64,000 nucleotides of DNA from NCBI RefSeq assembly GCF_020536995.1, contig NC_068357.1, positions 131,166,352 to 131,230,351 on the forward strand, in the 5' to 3' direction. Numbering within the stretch: the stretch's first letter is position 1; the number at the start of each line of letters is the position of its first letter. This stretch comes from Dreissena polymorpha. Taxonomy: Eukaryota; Mollusca; Bivalvia; Myida; Dreissenidae. A program made the position numbers and the translations under genes. Under the pieces are notes generated by a model. The model made no database searches. It saw only the letters and a program-made list of their open reading frames with translations, and was not told where the DNA came from. This document shows positions 23,536-34,696 of the stretch, one piece after another.

Positions 23536-24304
23536 AACAAGAAATATCTTTAAAAAAAGATATACGGCGTTGTTTGTGGTTGGAGTTTATAAAAAGGTAA
23601 AGAGTTCAATGAATGAGATCAAGGATAGCGAATGTCGTTTTCTGTGCAGTTCTTAACTGCATCACACGCAGTACGGGATGTTACGCGGAGTTTTCGCGGC
23701 TTATTTTACATTATTACATATTGCTGGTCATAAACCTATAGATACAAAACAGAAAACCAAAAGAAGAATGGAAGTGAAATTAAAACATGAGTTTTTTTAC
23801 CTCTGACCTTGAAGGATGACCTTGACCTTGAAGGATGACCTTGACCTTGAACTTTCACGATTCAAATTGTGCAGCTTCATGATAACGCCGCTTTGAAATT
23901 ATTATTTTTTACCTTTGACCTTGAAAGATGACTTCACCTTGAATTTCCACCACTCAAAATGTGCAGTTTCATGAGAGCGCCGCTTTGATTTTTTGTTGGA
24001 CCTTTGACCTTGAAGGATGACCTTGACCTTGAAGGATGACCTTGACCTTCCACCACTCAAAATGTGCAGCTTCATGAGAACGCCGCTTTGAAATTAAAAA
24101 AAAATTACCTTGAAGGATGTATCCGTACATATTTAAATATTTATACGCTCGTTCTTCGAACAAACCTGTTTTAGTGGTTTGTCGGGCATTTCTATTTGAT
24201 TCGATTATTAACAGTATCAAGAATCATCGCGCTCATGCTTAAAACATAAGTCACTATGGTGGAATAATTCTTGTAAAATTAATTAAAAGTAATATTTATC
24301 ATGG
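23536..24304 (+). mobile_element. R1 repeat, copy 3, left half (interrupted by a LINE)
   Basis: It begins AACAAGAAATATCTTTAAAA and follows copy 1 to TATTTATCATGG at 24304. The rest resumes at 28844 after a 4.5 kb insertion. A ~325-bp family C fragment (23795-24117) is also inserted here, at a point where copy 1 reads GAAATTACAACATATGAGTC straight through. Confidence 0.75.
23795..24117 (-). mobile_element. Family C fragment inserted in R1 copy 3
   Basis: On the minus strand it reads TTCAAGGTCAAGGTCATCC repeats with GAAGCTGCACATTTTGAGTG and CATTTCAAAGCGGCG-type blocks, like 2880-3010. Copy 1 of R1 lacks it, so it arrived after R1 spread. Confidence 0.6.
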
Positions 24305-24685
24305 GACATGTACACACTGTGAAACAGGACGAATACCAGGAATGGCAAGACTTGCCATGGCCAAACCGCAGACAGTAAGAAAAAGGATTATACTCCTTTT
24401 TTGAACAGTATACATACACAAATATAGTGTTTGCTCGTGAAAAGCCATGTGCGTTATACATTCACAAAATGCTCGTGCAACATTCTTTACCAATCACAAA
24501 TAAATACCGATCTGTATCAAATGTAAACCGTTATTGTGCTTGGACTAACCACACAATAAGCAAGAAATTGTAAAGCGGATTAAATTAATCCGTGCGCTAC
24601 TTAAATATCTATTGAAATATTATTACATTAAAAAACACATCAATGTTTATTGTATGAATGTCAAAAATAAGTTTTAAAACATATG

Positions 24686-25067
24686 TAAAAGTAAAATAAT
24701 AATTTATACAAAAATGCTCTATTAAAACAATAGTGAAGTAGTATGACTCCATAATATGTTTTAAAAATTATCAAAAGCCTAGTGAGAAGCTTGATACTTT
24801 TGCTTTCGACAATTTAAGCCTCTACACACGGGCTGTAGTGGAATTTATAAGATATTGCTTAACATGAAATCATCAAAAAACTTGTCGAAAATAAATTTAA
24901 AAGTAAAATAATAATTTATACAAAAGACTCAATTAAAACAACAATGGAGTAGTAGGACTCCATAATATGTTTTAAACGTACCGAAAGCCTAATGAGAAGC
25001 TTGATACTTTTGCTTTCGACAATTTAAGCTTCTACATACGGGCTGTCGTCGTATTTATTAGATATTG
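24686..25067 (+). repeat. Two direct repeats in the LINE 5' region
   Basis: Units at 24686-24862 and 24898-25067 (212-bp period) share TAAAAGTAAAATAATAATTT, GACTCCATAATATGTTTTAA, GAGAAGCTTGATACTTTTGC and TTCGACAATTTAAGC. Repeated 5' UTR units are common promoter arrangements in LINEs. Confidence 0.75.
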
Positions 25068-26348
25068 CTAACTTGCAAATACATTTAGTAGTATACCCTA
25101 GTCGCGAAAGATATTAAAGTAAAACTGTTTACTACTATAATAGTGTATTAAATAAAAAAAATCATCTTTAACATTTTTCGTTGGAAAATTGACATTTTTA
25201 CGTACAAATAAAATTAAATAAATGTATTATATATAAACGTCTTGCAATTGCTAATGATAGTTTATTGTTAAACTGCTGGGTGTTTTTGTACGGACATACT
25301 GTGTGTTAATCTTGTTGTATAGATGTCTTTCATGCATATTACTAAAACTATTGTGTGTCGTTACTGTACATGCATATGCTTGTGAATCTTTTTGCATAAT
25401 GGTTTTTTGTGTGTATATTACCAAACTGCTGTTTGTTTCTTGTACATACATATGCTTGTTAATCTTTTGTAAAGCTGTCGTTCATGTATATTACAACATG
25501 AGATTACTGACTGCCTGCCAAAGTTCATTATACCTAGATAACGAAAGGAAATTCCAATACGTACGATTAAATTTATTAGTTGAACTACTTTCCTTCTTCA
25601 AATGTAAATAGCGAGCCCGTGGACTGTAACTGCAAACAAGATACGTGGTTGTACCCACTACCATACTTACTATATACGAACACATGTATTTTGTATAACT
25701 GCGCAAGGTTTTATGGAACAAATGTGCTTTAATAGTTTGTTTTGTTTTTGTTCATAATATGTTATTTTGTACCACAGCCTCGCTATTTGCGATAAAATAC
25801 TTATTCGTCATTTGCCATGATAAATACCATATTAAATAGCTTTCAAGGCATCGGGGAATCTCTATAGTGGAAAGCTCAATTAAGATGTATGTTGCAAAAG
25901 TATGTATGTTACAAAATTGTATTTACATGTTAGATAGTTCTACAAAGCGCACAGCCTAGTTACGATGTATTTTGTAAAATTGTTTATGCTGTAAAATTGA
26001 ATCCATCTGTAAGACGTACACTATTATTTTGATGCGATCTGCCCAACACACATGCACACACGCCGCACACACGCCGCATACACACGCAGACGCATTCACA
26101 CACCCGCTTACATGCACAAAACGCAAAAGATATCGAAAATTAAAAGGTAATAAACGTTAAACATGCATCATATAGCAGAACACAAGTATTTTCAACTCCA
26201 AATTAAAAAGATAAATAAAAAAAAAAGAAAACTTCGTTATAAAACTTCACATGACACAAACATACAATACAATATAACGTTACATATTTTAAAGCAGTCA
26301 AAAATATAAGAAGACATATTCTAAGCAGAACTCAGTGCAATGCGATAA

Positions 26349-28520
26349 ATCAAATATATTATACTTAATATACAAATTGTTACATTTAATGTCAAGGGTT
26401 TAGGGACTAAGAATAAGCGTGATGAAGTATTAAGCTGGCTAAATCAAAAGGCATTTTCTGTTGTTTTATTACAAGAAATTCACTATAATGCTCAGAATGA
26501 TAATACAAATTGGGGAGCTTCTTTGACAGGGCAATATTTTTTAAGTGGCGGTAGCTCCAATAGCAATGGCGTAGGAATTCTTATTAATAAATCATGCAAT
26601 TGTGACATTATTGAATATAAAGAAATCATAGTTGGAAGAATGCAACTTATATAACTACATATATCAGATAGCAACGTAATTTTGATTAATCTATATGCAT
26701 CAAATAATGATGACGTCAATTTCTATAACACATTAGAGAATACTATTAAAGACTACGAAGACGAAACATTAATAATTGGAGGTGACTTTAATGCCGTTTT
26801 AGACTATAGCTTCGACAAATTAAATGGAAGGGACAATTCTAACCATAAAACATCAAATAAAATAAATAATATCATAGAAAATTACGATCTCAGTGATATA
26901 TTCAGAACAAAAAACCCAACTGCAAAGGTTTATACATGGCATTCCAACACGCACCCACCAATTTTTTGCAGACTAGATTATTTCTTAATCTCAAACAGCA
27001 TTTTAAATGCCGTGTCGGATTGCCAAATACACCCAGGTTATCGCTCCGATCATTCTATTGTTAAAATGCTATTAAATACCAACAGGCAAGAAAGAGGTCC
27101 CGGGTATTTTAAATTAAACAATTCGTTATTACTAGACACTGAATATCAGTCAAAAATTAAAAATGAAATAAATTTAGTTGTTGAGTTTAATCAAGAAGCT
27201 AACCCGAACACCTTATGGGAATTAATTAAAGGAAGAATAAGGGATGAAACCATCAAATATTCAAGCCATAAAAATAAAAATAAACATAAACAAGAAAATG
27301 AGCTACTTCAACATATTATAAACATTGAAAATAAGTTATTATCAAATTCAAACGATAATTTACTTTTAGAACAATTAAATAATGCAAAACAATTATTACA
27401 TGAATTTAATAATATTAAAATAAAAGGTTATATGTTAAGGAGTAAAGCTGAATGGATTGAGGGAGCCGAAAAAAATACAAAATATTTCGCTAATTTGGAA
27501 AAATATCATTCTGAAAAGAAAACGATAAAACAAATAAAAATTGACGAAAACAAAATAGAAGAAAATCCCGAGAAAATCATACACCATATAAAAGATTTTT
27601 ATCAAAAATTGTATAAAAAAGATAATAATATCGAGGAGAGCAGCCATTCGAAATTTGTTAACAACAATGTAAATAGAATAAATAATCCGGATAATATAGA
27701 GCATCTTACAGAATACGAATGTGCAGAAGCCTTAAAAGATATGAAAAACAACAAAAGTCCGGGTTCCGATGGTATAACTGCGGATTTCTATAAAATATTT
27801 TGGAGAGATATAAAGAAATACCTAGTAAATTCACTAAATTATTCTTATGATAATGGCAACTTAACAGAAATTCAAAAACAAAGTATCATAACTTTACTTC
27901 CAAAAGGAGACAAAGATCTATTAACATTAAATAATTGGAGACCAATATCACTACTTAACTGTGATTACAAAATAGCATCATAAGCAATTGCAAATAGAAT
28001 TAAAAAACACCTCCCAACCATTATAGGCACAGAGCAAACTGGCTTTGTGAAAGGAAGGTATATAGGAGAAAATGTAAGATGCCTGTCAGAAGCTATTGAA
28101 AAAGTGAATATTTACAATGAAAATGGGCTAATTTTTTTCTCAGATTTTAATTAGGCATTCGATAGTCTGGATCATGCTTTCATGAGGAATAGTTTAGCTA
28201 AATTTGGTTTTAACTCCGCAATTATAAATTGGATTAATTTGTTTTACAAAGACGCTAAGTCATGCATAACAAACAATGGTCACTTTTCTGAATACTTTAA
28301 CATACAAAAAGGTGTTAGACAAGGCTGCCCGCTGTCTCCCTACATATTTATAATTTGTATAGAACTATTGGCAAATGAAATAAATACAAATGAAAATATT
28401 TCCGGTATAAGAGTGAATAATACAGAATTTAAACAAACGCTCTTCGCAGATGACGCATGCTTCCTTCTGGATGGATCAAGATTATCATTTCAGACCCTTA
28501 TTGTCTTTTTTGGAATATTT
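26349..28520 (+). pseudogene. LINE ORF2 remnant: EEP endonuclease + reverse transcriptase
   Basis: A single frame, interrupted only by TAA at 26652, TAA at 27981 and TAG at 28152, encodes an EEP endonuclease (LLQEIHY, GGDFNAVLD, RLDYFLIS, SDHSIV), a connector (SKAEWIEGAEKNTKYFANLE) and an RT (NNKSPGSDGITADFY, NWRPISLLNCDYKI, QTGFVKGRYIGENVR, QGCPLSPYIFIICIELL, FADDACFLLDGS). These motifs fit the L1/Tx1 group. After FADD a one-base frame change near 28505 and loss of the thumb and C-terminal region end the protein; the following bases are already 3' UTR-like. The upstream stop at 26346 leaves no obvious ATG before the endonuclease. Confidence 0.85.
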
Positions 28521-28843
28521 TAAATACAAAATAAAAATCGAAGAGATTATCGCAAGCTGGAAGGGTAAAACTGAAAAACATACTCAGAAATGGCATAATT
28601 TTGTGATTTAATTATGTTTTTCTTAAATTTCAGGGAAAAAAGAAGATAAATATGTTAATATATCTACTTCATATGCTTTTCTACTTGTATTCGTTTGTGT
28701 CCTTCATTATTTAAAACATCACACCTTTTTTCATTTTCATGTATTCCATATGTATATATATATATGTACTTTTCCCTGTGTAAAATGATGGTATGTGCAT
28801 ATATTATGTAGTGAATAAAGTACTTAAAACGAAAAAAAAATTT

Positions 28844-29553
28844 ATTTATCATGGTATTTTTGAAAACACATTAAAAATCTATTATTGACATACCATAATT
28901 ACATCGCTGGATATCTTCAATTAACATTTTTCTGGTCTAAAGAAAAGTCCAGTTCACCTAGTTCACGCTATAGCGTCTTTATTATATAACGATTATTTTA
29001 CTGGCCGCGAACTCCGGTCAGCACATAAGGTAGTCGTGAAGACGCAGCGATGACCTGTATATAAACTCTGACATTCACACTCACTGTCCGCGAATTGACC
29101 CGAAACCTCGCGGGTTGAAATGCAATACATTAAAGTGAGGCCTCGCTTCCACTGCTCTTTATACTTTTACATGTTAACATGTTGACAGGACTATGGAAGT
29201 AAGTACTAAATATGAGAACATAGCCTTTAAGTACAAACGTTCTCGCGCTGGCAATCCTCTGAAAATAAAAGGTGCACGCACAAACTTATTGATGTCGAGA
29301 TTGAGTGTAAAAATGTTCTATCTATTAAGACTTTTTATAAGAGATAAAATTGTTTCATGCTGAACACGCAGTTACGCAGTAACAGCGTTACTAAAGACGC
29401 GGACATGTTTCCAATGTTCTGGTCGTATGCTCAAATCAGCCTATGGGATAAATGAAGTGTATTCATTCTGACCTAGCCGCGGGAAATTTTATTTGAATTT
29501 AATAAAGGTCAGGTATGGTGAAAATCTGGCGTATACAGCTATGCCGAAAAAGG
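28844..29553 (+). mobile_element. R1 repeat, copy 3, right half
   Basis: It resumes ATTTATCATGGTATTTTTGA and follows copy 1: GTTCACGCTATAGCGTCTTT, TCCGGTCAGCACATAAGGTA, GACGCGGACATGTTTCCAAT, then ACAGCTATGCCGAAAAAGGC at the end. Confidence 0.75.
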
Positions 29554-30045
29554 CAACACTATGTTTGTGGTTTATGTAAATACTAAATTTTATTCAACAT
29601 CTCTATGCAGTATGTCTACTGTATAAAATAACTGTAATAATCGTTATTGCTATACCCCAATATGATGGTATTCAGGGTTGGAATAATAATGTTAAGACAT
29701 AAGCATTTTGTAATTGTTATTTTTAAGACAACAATTTACCCTCTGATACCATGCATACACTGCTACCAAACATTTGTCTTCAGAGGCGTCGAATCAATAT
29801 TCTCTTGGTTGTCAACCGTAACGTTAGCCACAACGATTGCACCAATAAAGAGTTGTGAACGGTATCATTTGGAATATATGTTTACTGACAAATATTAAAG
29901 TGTAAACCTATTTGGTGACACATTGTTAGTTTCTTAAAATATATATATATACAATGTTTACCGCGCATCCGCGTTTGTTGATCTCACAAAATACATTGTG
30001 TTGACAATTAGGATTCGAAAACCCCCATCTACTTTATAAGCTTTA
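29554..30045. other. Unannotated spacer
   Basis: AT-rich, with a short TATATA tract near 29940. The 83-codon frame at 29647 has no recognisable domain. Confidence 0.4.
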
Positions 30046-30048
30046 TAC

Positions 30049-30257
30049 GCCATGGCGTAATGGATATGGTGTCCGCCTAGCGATCGGGAGGTAAGGGATT
30101 CGATCCCCACTAGAGGAAAGCTCTCTAGATCTTTTCCGAAGACACAAAGTATGGTTATAGGCCCAGGATACGGACTCGAGAGCGTTTCTATATTGTGACC
30201 AACCGACGATGCACAAGACAGAAGAATAGTCGAGCGTGTTATCTTTGGGAACTCTTG
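30049..30257 (+). mobile_element. tRNA-derived SINE-like element
   Basis: The head 30049-30118 is tRNA-like, with a box A-like GGCGTAATGGATA and a box B GGATTCGATCC spaced about 35 bases apart. It is followed by CTCTCTAGATCTTTTCCGAA, GGACTCGAGAGCG and a tail ATAGTCGAGCG..AACTCTTGTTA. The tail resembles 2230-2266, and GGACTCGAGAGCGTTT also occurs at 21573. The head does not fold as a complete tRNA. Confidence 0.55.
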
Positions 30258-32554
30258 TTATTTTTGTGACTTTCAATCTGATAGTTATGATAGTTACCCT
30301 TATTTAACAAGTACAAAACGAACATGTGAATTCTGCAAAGCTGTGCAACCAGGCATGACAACCAATGTTCCAATTTAAAGAACAATCTACTCAAACACCG
30401 TTAGCTCTATCGTAAACGGCCGAATATCACAAATTGCTCTGACTGGGAAAGCTGCACAAAGCATGGCAACTGTGCTACAATCATTTCTTTCCCAAAAAAC
30501 GAAATATGGTAGGTCGTTGCATAATCTTCTTACATTGATCTGTTGATGCATAACTTCGAAAATGTTCTCCCTGAGTTTTATGACAATGATTCTTATTGAA
30601 ATGAACGGCGTCCTTAACAAAAGTACAGACTTTTCACGTACTGTTTTTAGCGGTAGGTGGGTGGCTAACTAATACACGTATTTTAATCATTTTGACGTGT
30701 CATTGATAAAAGTACTCTCATACGTGGCCGTTTAGCAATGCTGTCGAATCTTTATTCTTATCTAAATAAGTCAGTCTACACTAAATCCATTAACAAACCC
30801 TGGTGAACAAAGTAGATAAATGTGTACTTAGTTGTTGCTCCTCTTAATATTGTGTTCATTTGATACACAGGATTCACGTGTAATCATTATTCAATAGGAT
30901 TACATCCACATTTATGTCATACCAAGAATGGGGACAGCACATTTAGAGGCTTTCATCCAGCAAGATATGTTATTTTCTATAACAATTATTTCATTGCGCT
31001 CTACTTTGTGCTTACGACGTTGCGATTGATTCCAGTGCAGGCCTCCGGGAACAAATAGTCCGAAATGATAGGCGTTTAAATTCTTGATATGTGGCACTCA
31101 TGGTTTTGAAAAAGTCTTGAGTGCAACTTTCTGAGGGATTTACAAACTTGTCAGATAACTACGAGGTGTATTATGATTTGCACGCGATATGATGTTTAAA
31201 TGACCGTTTATGACCAAAGGACATGTAGTTTGCTTACTTTGTAATAGTTGATTGCATGATATGATGTAATAACTAGATGCAATAATACTTTTCTAGCTGT
31301 TTTGCAGGGTTTTACAGTTAAGCATTTTTTTTCAATTATAATTTAAAATCATTATAAGTTTAATACCATTTTAGCAATCTAACAAAACGTTCATACCTGT
31401 AAATGTTTTTACTGATTGATCCAGCAAACATGTTGATTTATTATTCATTACTGGAACACTAATGTCCATGTGGTTCCTCTCACCCATTTCGCTAATTCCA
31501 GCCCTTCTATAGCTGTGTAAATGACACGCCTTTTTCACGTTTACTATTAAGGAAATCCCAAAACACTAGTTTAATCGTATGTATGTTATATATTTATTAT
31601 CAATATTTGAAATTACAAGGGAATTCGCACGTCGTTCTGTTGACAAATGTTGATTTGACGTGCTTGCAAGTCGCTGCCAATTTGGAAAACGTGTTTAAAA
31701 TGCAAAAATCAAAGAGGCTGTCGTGAAAGTGCCCTAGTCCAAATAATTAGACGTAAGCTACCCCGCTTACGTCTAAACGGCTACCGTCGTTTTCCTGTAG
31801 CAAATTGAGTTCAACTTAAACTTCAGTGTTTTACGTTAAATCTTGCTAATGCATAAAATTATCATTAATTAGACATAAATGTGAGCAATTACCTCTTAAA
31901 TGTGTAAAATTTGTGCTTTTAAACCACTTATCTACATTTTAAAAATAAACATACACAACACACGAAGTGTGTTTGTCGTTTATAGAATTACATTGAATTA
32001 TCTTGAACGAAATTATTTTTTGAATAGGTTACACATAACCAATTGTTGTTGTAAAACAAACCACATCACTTTTTAGCTTTCTGTACTTTTTAATTCAATG
32101 AAACCTATATGTGTGTGTTAAAACTACCAGTTGTATCACGGCGTGTATATTGATAGGAGATGAATCGAGTATTTGACCCTTAATGTAGTAAATTCAATCA
32201 TATGCAAAAACTATTCATCCGATTTTATTGTTTTATACGTTATCTTGTTGCTTATTAATTCCTCTTTCAAAAAATATACGTTTTAGTATATTCCCGTTGT
32301 TATTAATGGATTTATAGCGAGATAAACACAAGAAATACACATTTTATGTTTTACCACCGCGCGTTTTACCGTGTTGTGGCTATCGATCTTGTACAATAAG
32401 CGTACAGCGAAGCGCCGAGGTTATACATTTTGATGTACCCACTCACGTCTTTTGTTGAATTATAGTTTCATTTCTCGGCCGATTTTGACAAATTATATAT
32501 CATTAGAAAGCTTACGTTACGTAGTAAACAGATATATAAATATATATTAAGTTT
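30258..32554. other. Gene-poor stretch
   Basis: No convincing gene was seen. Short minus-strand frames at 30387-30620 and 30912-31097 have unbiased composition and no domain that I recognise. The only structured feature is the hairpin at 31747-31776. Confidence 0.4.
31747..31776. repeat. Perfect 12-bp hairpin, 6-base loop
   Basis: TTAGACGTAAGC pairs exactly with GCTTACGTCTAA across TACCCC. No T-run or gene end is adjacent, and its role is unknown. Confidence 0.85.
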
Positions 32555-32797
32555 TTCTTCTGATTTCGACAGTCCGGCGAGTTATAACTTTAACTTTTGC
32601 AAATATCATACCGTTTTGGAGTTTTAGAATCTAGATTTACGGTTGACATGTTCGTACTTAATACCAATTTGTAGCGTTCTTCTGATTTCGACAGCCCGGC
32701 GAGTTATAACTTTAACTTTTGCAAATATATACCGTTTTGGAGTTTTAGAATCTAGATTTACGGTTGACATGTTCGTACTTAATACCAATTTGTAGCG
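32555..32797. repeat. ~121-bp tandem duplication, nearly identical
   Basis: Copies 32555-32676 and 32677-32797 both read TTCTTCTGATTTCGACAG, CGGCGAGTTATAACTTTAAC, ATACCGTTTTGGAGTTTTAG and TACTTAATACCAATTTGTAG. They differ by one or two bases, so the duplication is recent. It lies in noncoding DNA. Confidence 0.9.
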
Positions 32798-34614
32798 TTT
32801 ATATTTGGAGTTCAGTTTTAAAAATTACATCTTGCTTAGGAGAATAGAATTCTGTATACGATAGAAAAAAATTGTTTAAAAACGAAAGTAATTAAGGAAT
32901 GAAGGCGGAAGAAAGTAGCGCGCGTTCCTAACGCACTGAACTGATGCTACGTTCTTGGCGATTATGCTTTTGTTTAGAAACCGGCCATTGAATTTTCTTT
33001 GCCATGATTATTATATTTTTTATGGAATATATTGTAGTATTTTGTTCGCGAAACATTTCAATAAAGCTTATTATAAATAAATCTTAATAAATGAACGATT
33101 TCAGCTCTTGTTTATAACACAGAAAGGGTGTTAAATTTATGATAAAACAGCGTATATAGCGGACCCTCTCGCTTTTATTCCGCTTTGCATGCATACTTGA
33201 AATAAAATGGGTGTCAAAAACATTCATGGTTTGCTGTTAATTATCAACGAGGGAATTATGTATAATTATATGAAATGTTATTTACCTTAAATTACAAATT
33301 TATTAAAGATTCTTGAAAATCACGGTCGGTGTTACGCGGGTCATTACGTATTTTGACATCAGGGCATCATGTCCAACTATTCAAAATCAGATTTTTTTCA
33401 CTGGGACGATGACGGCTTAGCTTTAGACAGGCAGACAGATAGTTTTTTCAGACTTATACAACAGTACATCGTCTTCAACTCAAACATATAAATTATTTTT
33501 AGACGAATTGTTAGGTGATTACACATATAGCAGTGATAATTCTGAGAATGTTGCCATGTTTCTTATCCGTGTAATCTAGAGTCCGTGGTTTGAGCATTTT
33601 TATCGCGGTGTTCAATAAAAGATATCTCAATAATCTTGTTTATTGATAGATCTGTGGTTTTATTGCCCCTGTGTTCAGCACAAACCAATTATCTCGTTAT
33701 GATCAGATACTGTGCCGACCAATACTAATTAACACTATGGTGTCATACGCTACAGCAGAGACCTATACTTGTGATCATGGAGTCTTAAGTGCAAGACTTA
33801 AAAAAAGTATGTTGTTTCGCTTGCGGTTGTTAAAGCCAAAACGGGGCTTCCCAGCTGGCACAGCTGCTGATATTCGGATCTGAATACCTAAACTTATTCA
33901 AACCTTATTCTTAACCGTTGCGCGTTTTACGATATCGGATTTTAGGCGGGAATACAACTCAGTGAAACTATTGAATTTCTTATACAACATTAAGCATATT
34001 AACAGTTATTGAAATTAACAATATCAGCGACATCTTTTTAAAGACTAAACACCTTTTCAAGTATCGAATTTAACATGTCAATAAAATATATTTATACCAA
34101 AAAAGGTTTCATTTAATATTGTTCACATGAAACCTTTAAATGAAAGTGTCGCTTTAACTATAATCCGTGTCTTATTAAGCCGCGAATCGTTTGCTAAAAA
34201 CAGTTAACAAAAAGGGCTTCACGTTCTAATTCTTAATGAAATACAAAAATAAGTATAACATAATTAATAACGTCCATAAACACACACGGCAAGATCAAAG
34301 TCTTCATGGAAAACTTATATGACATTCCACGTAAATTATTATTTTCGTCTAAATCTAATACTATATATAAAGAAACAATGTATTTATAACCGACCAATGA
34401 GGTAACATTATGCAACTTTCAATTTACACAGTGCTATATGGCAACAATATTGAATTTGAACAGTGGTAGTGTTTTAAGGTCTGGACTATCATTACTTGTA
34501 AGTTTGTATAAACATTTTTCTAGTGCAATTAGTAAAATAATGTTTATATTTTATGTTTAATAATTTATTGCATGATTATTCTGTGCTGTTATATGAATTT
34601 GATGCCGTTAAAGC

Positions 34615-34638
34615 TTCCGACATGAATTCATGTCGGAA
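34615..34638. repeat. Perfect 24-bp palindrome
   Basis: TTCCGACATGAA followed directly by TTCATGTCGGAA, with no loop. It lies 28 bases before a second perfect inverted repeat. Confidence 0.9.
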
Positions 34639-34666
34639 CGATGCTATTGCAAAATAACGTTAAACG

Positions 34667-34696
34667 ATATGAGGTCGATGTAAATCGACCTCATAT
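34667..34696. repeat. Perfect 13-bp inverted repeat, 4-base loop
   Basis: ATATGAGGTCGAT pairs with ATCGACCTCATAT around GTAA. Confidence 0.9.

Larger units (their letters stand above)
24305..28843 (+). mobile_element. L1/Tx1-like non-LTR retrotransposon (LINE), defective, with target-site duplication
   Basis: A 4.5 kb insertion flanked by ATTTATCATGG at 24294-24304 and 28844-28854. That sequence is present once in the uninterrupted R1 copy 1. Order inside: 5' region with two ~175-bp direct repeats, a CA-rich stretch (about 26040-26110), an ORF2-like frame (26349-28520), a short 3' region with a TATATA microsatellite, AATAAA (28813-28818) and an A-rich 3' end (28831-28840). No ORF1 was recognised. 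The A tail, TSD and endonuclease-RT order are what target-primed insertion predicts. The 3' half of ORF2 is missing, so this copy cannot encode a full protein. Confidence 0.85.

Noticed and set aside
30049-30118. Functional tRNA gene
   Set aside because: Box B is good, but the arms do not form a full cloverleaf and the sequence runs into a SINE-like tail.
30387-31097. Pair of minus-strand frames possibly from one decayed gene
   Set aside because: I found no domain, and joining them needs unsupported splices. Left as unannotated DNA.
33671-33883. 70-codon frame with a basic RLLKPKRG stretch
   Set aside because: It faintly resembles text seen in retroelement proteins but has no motif to support it.
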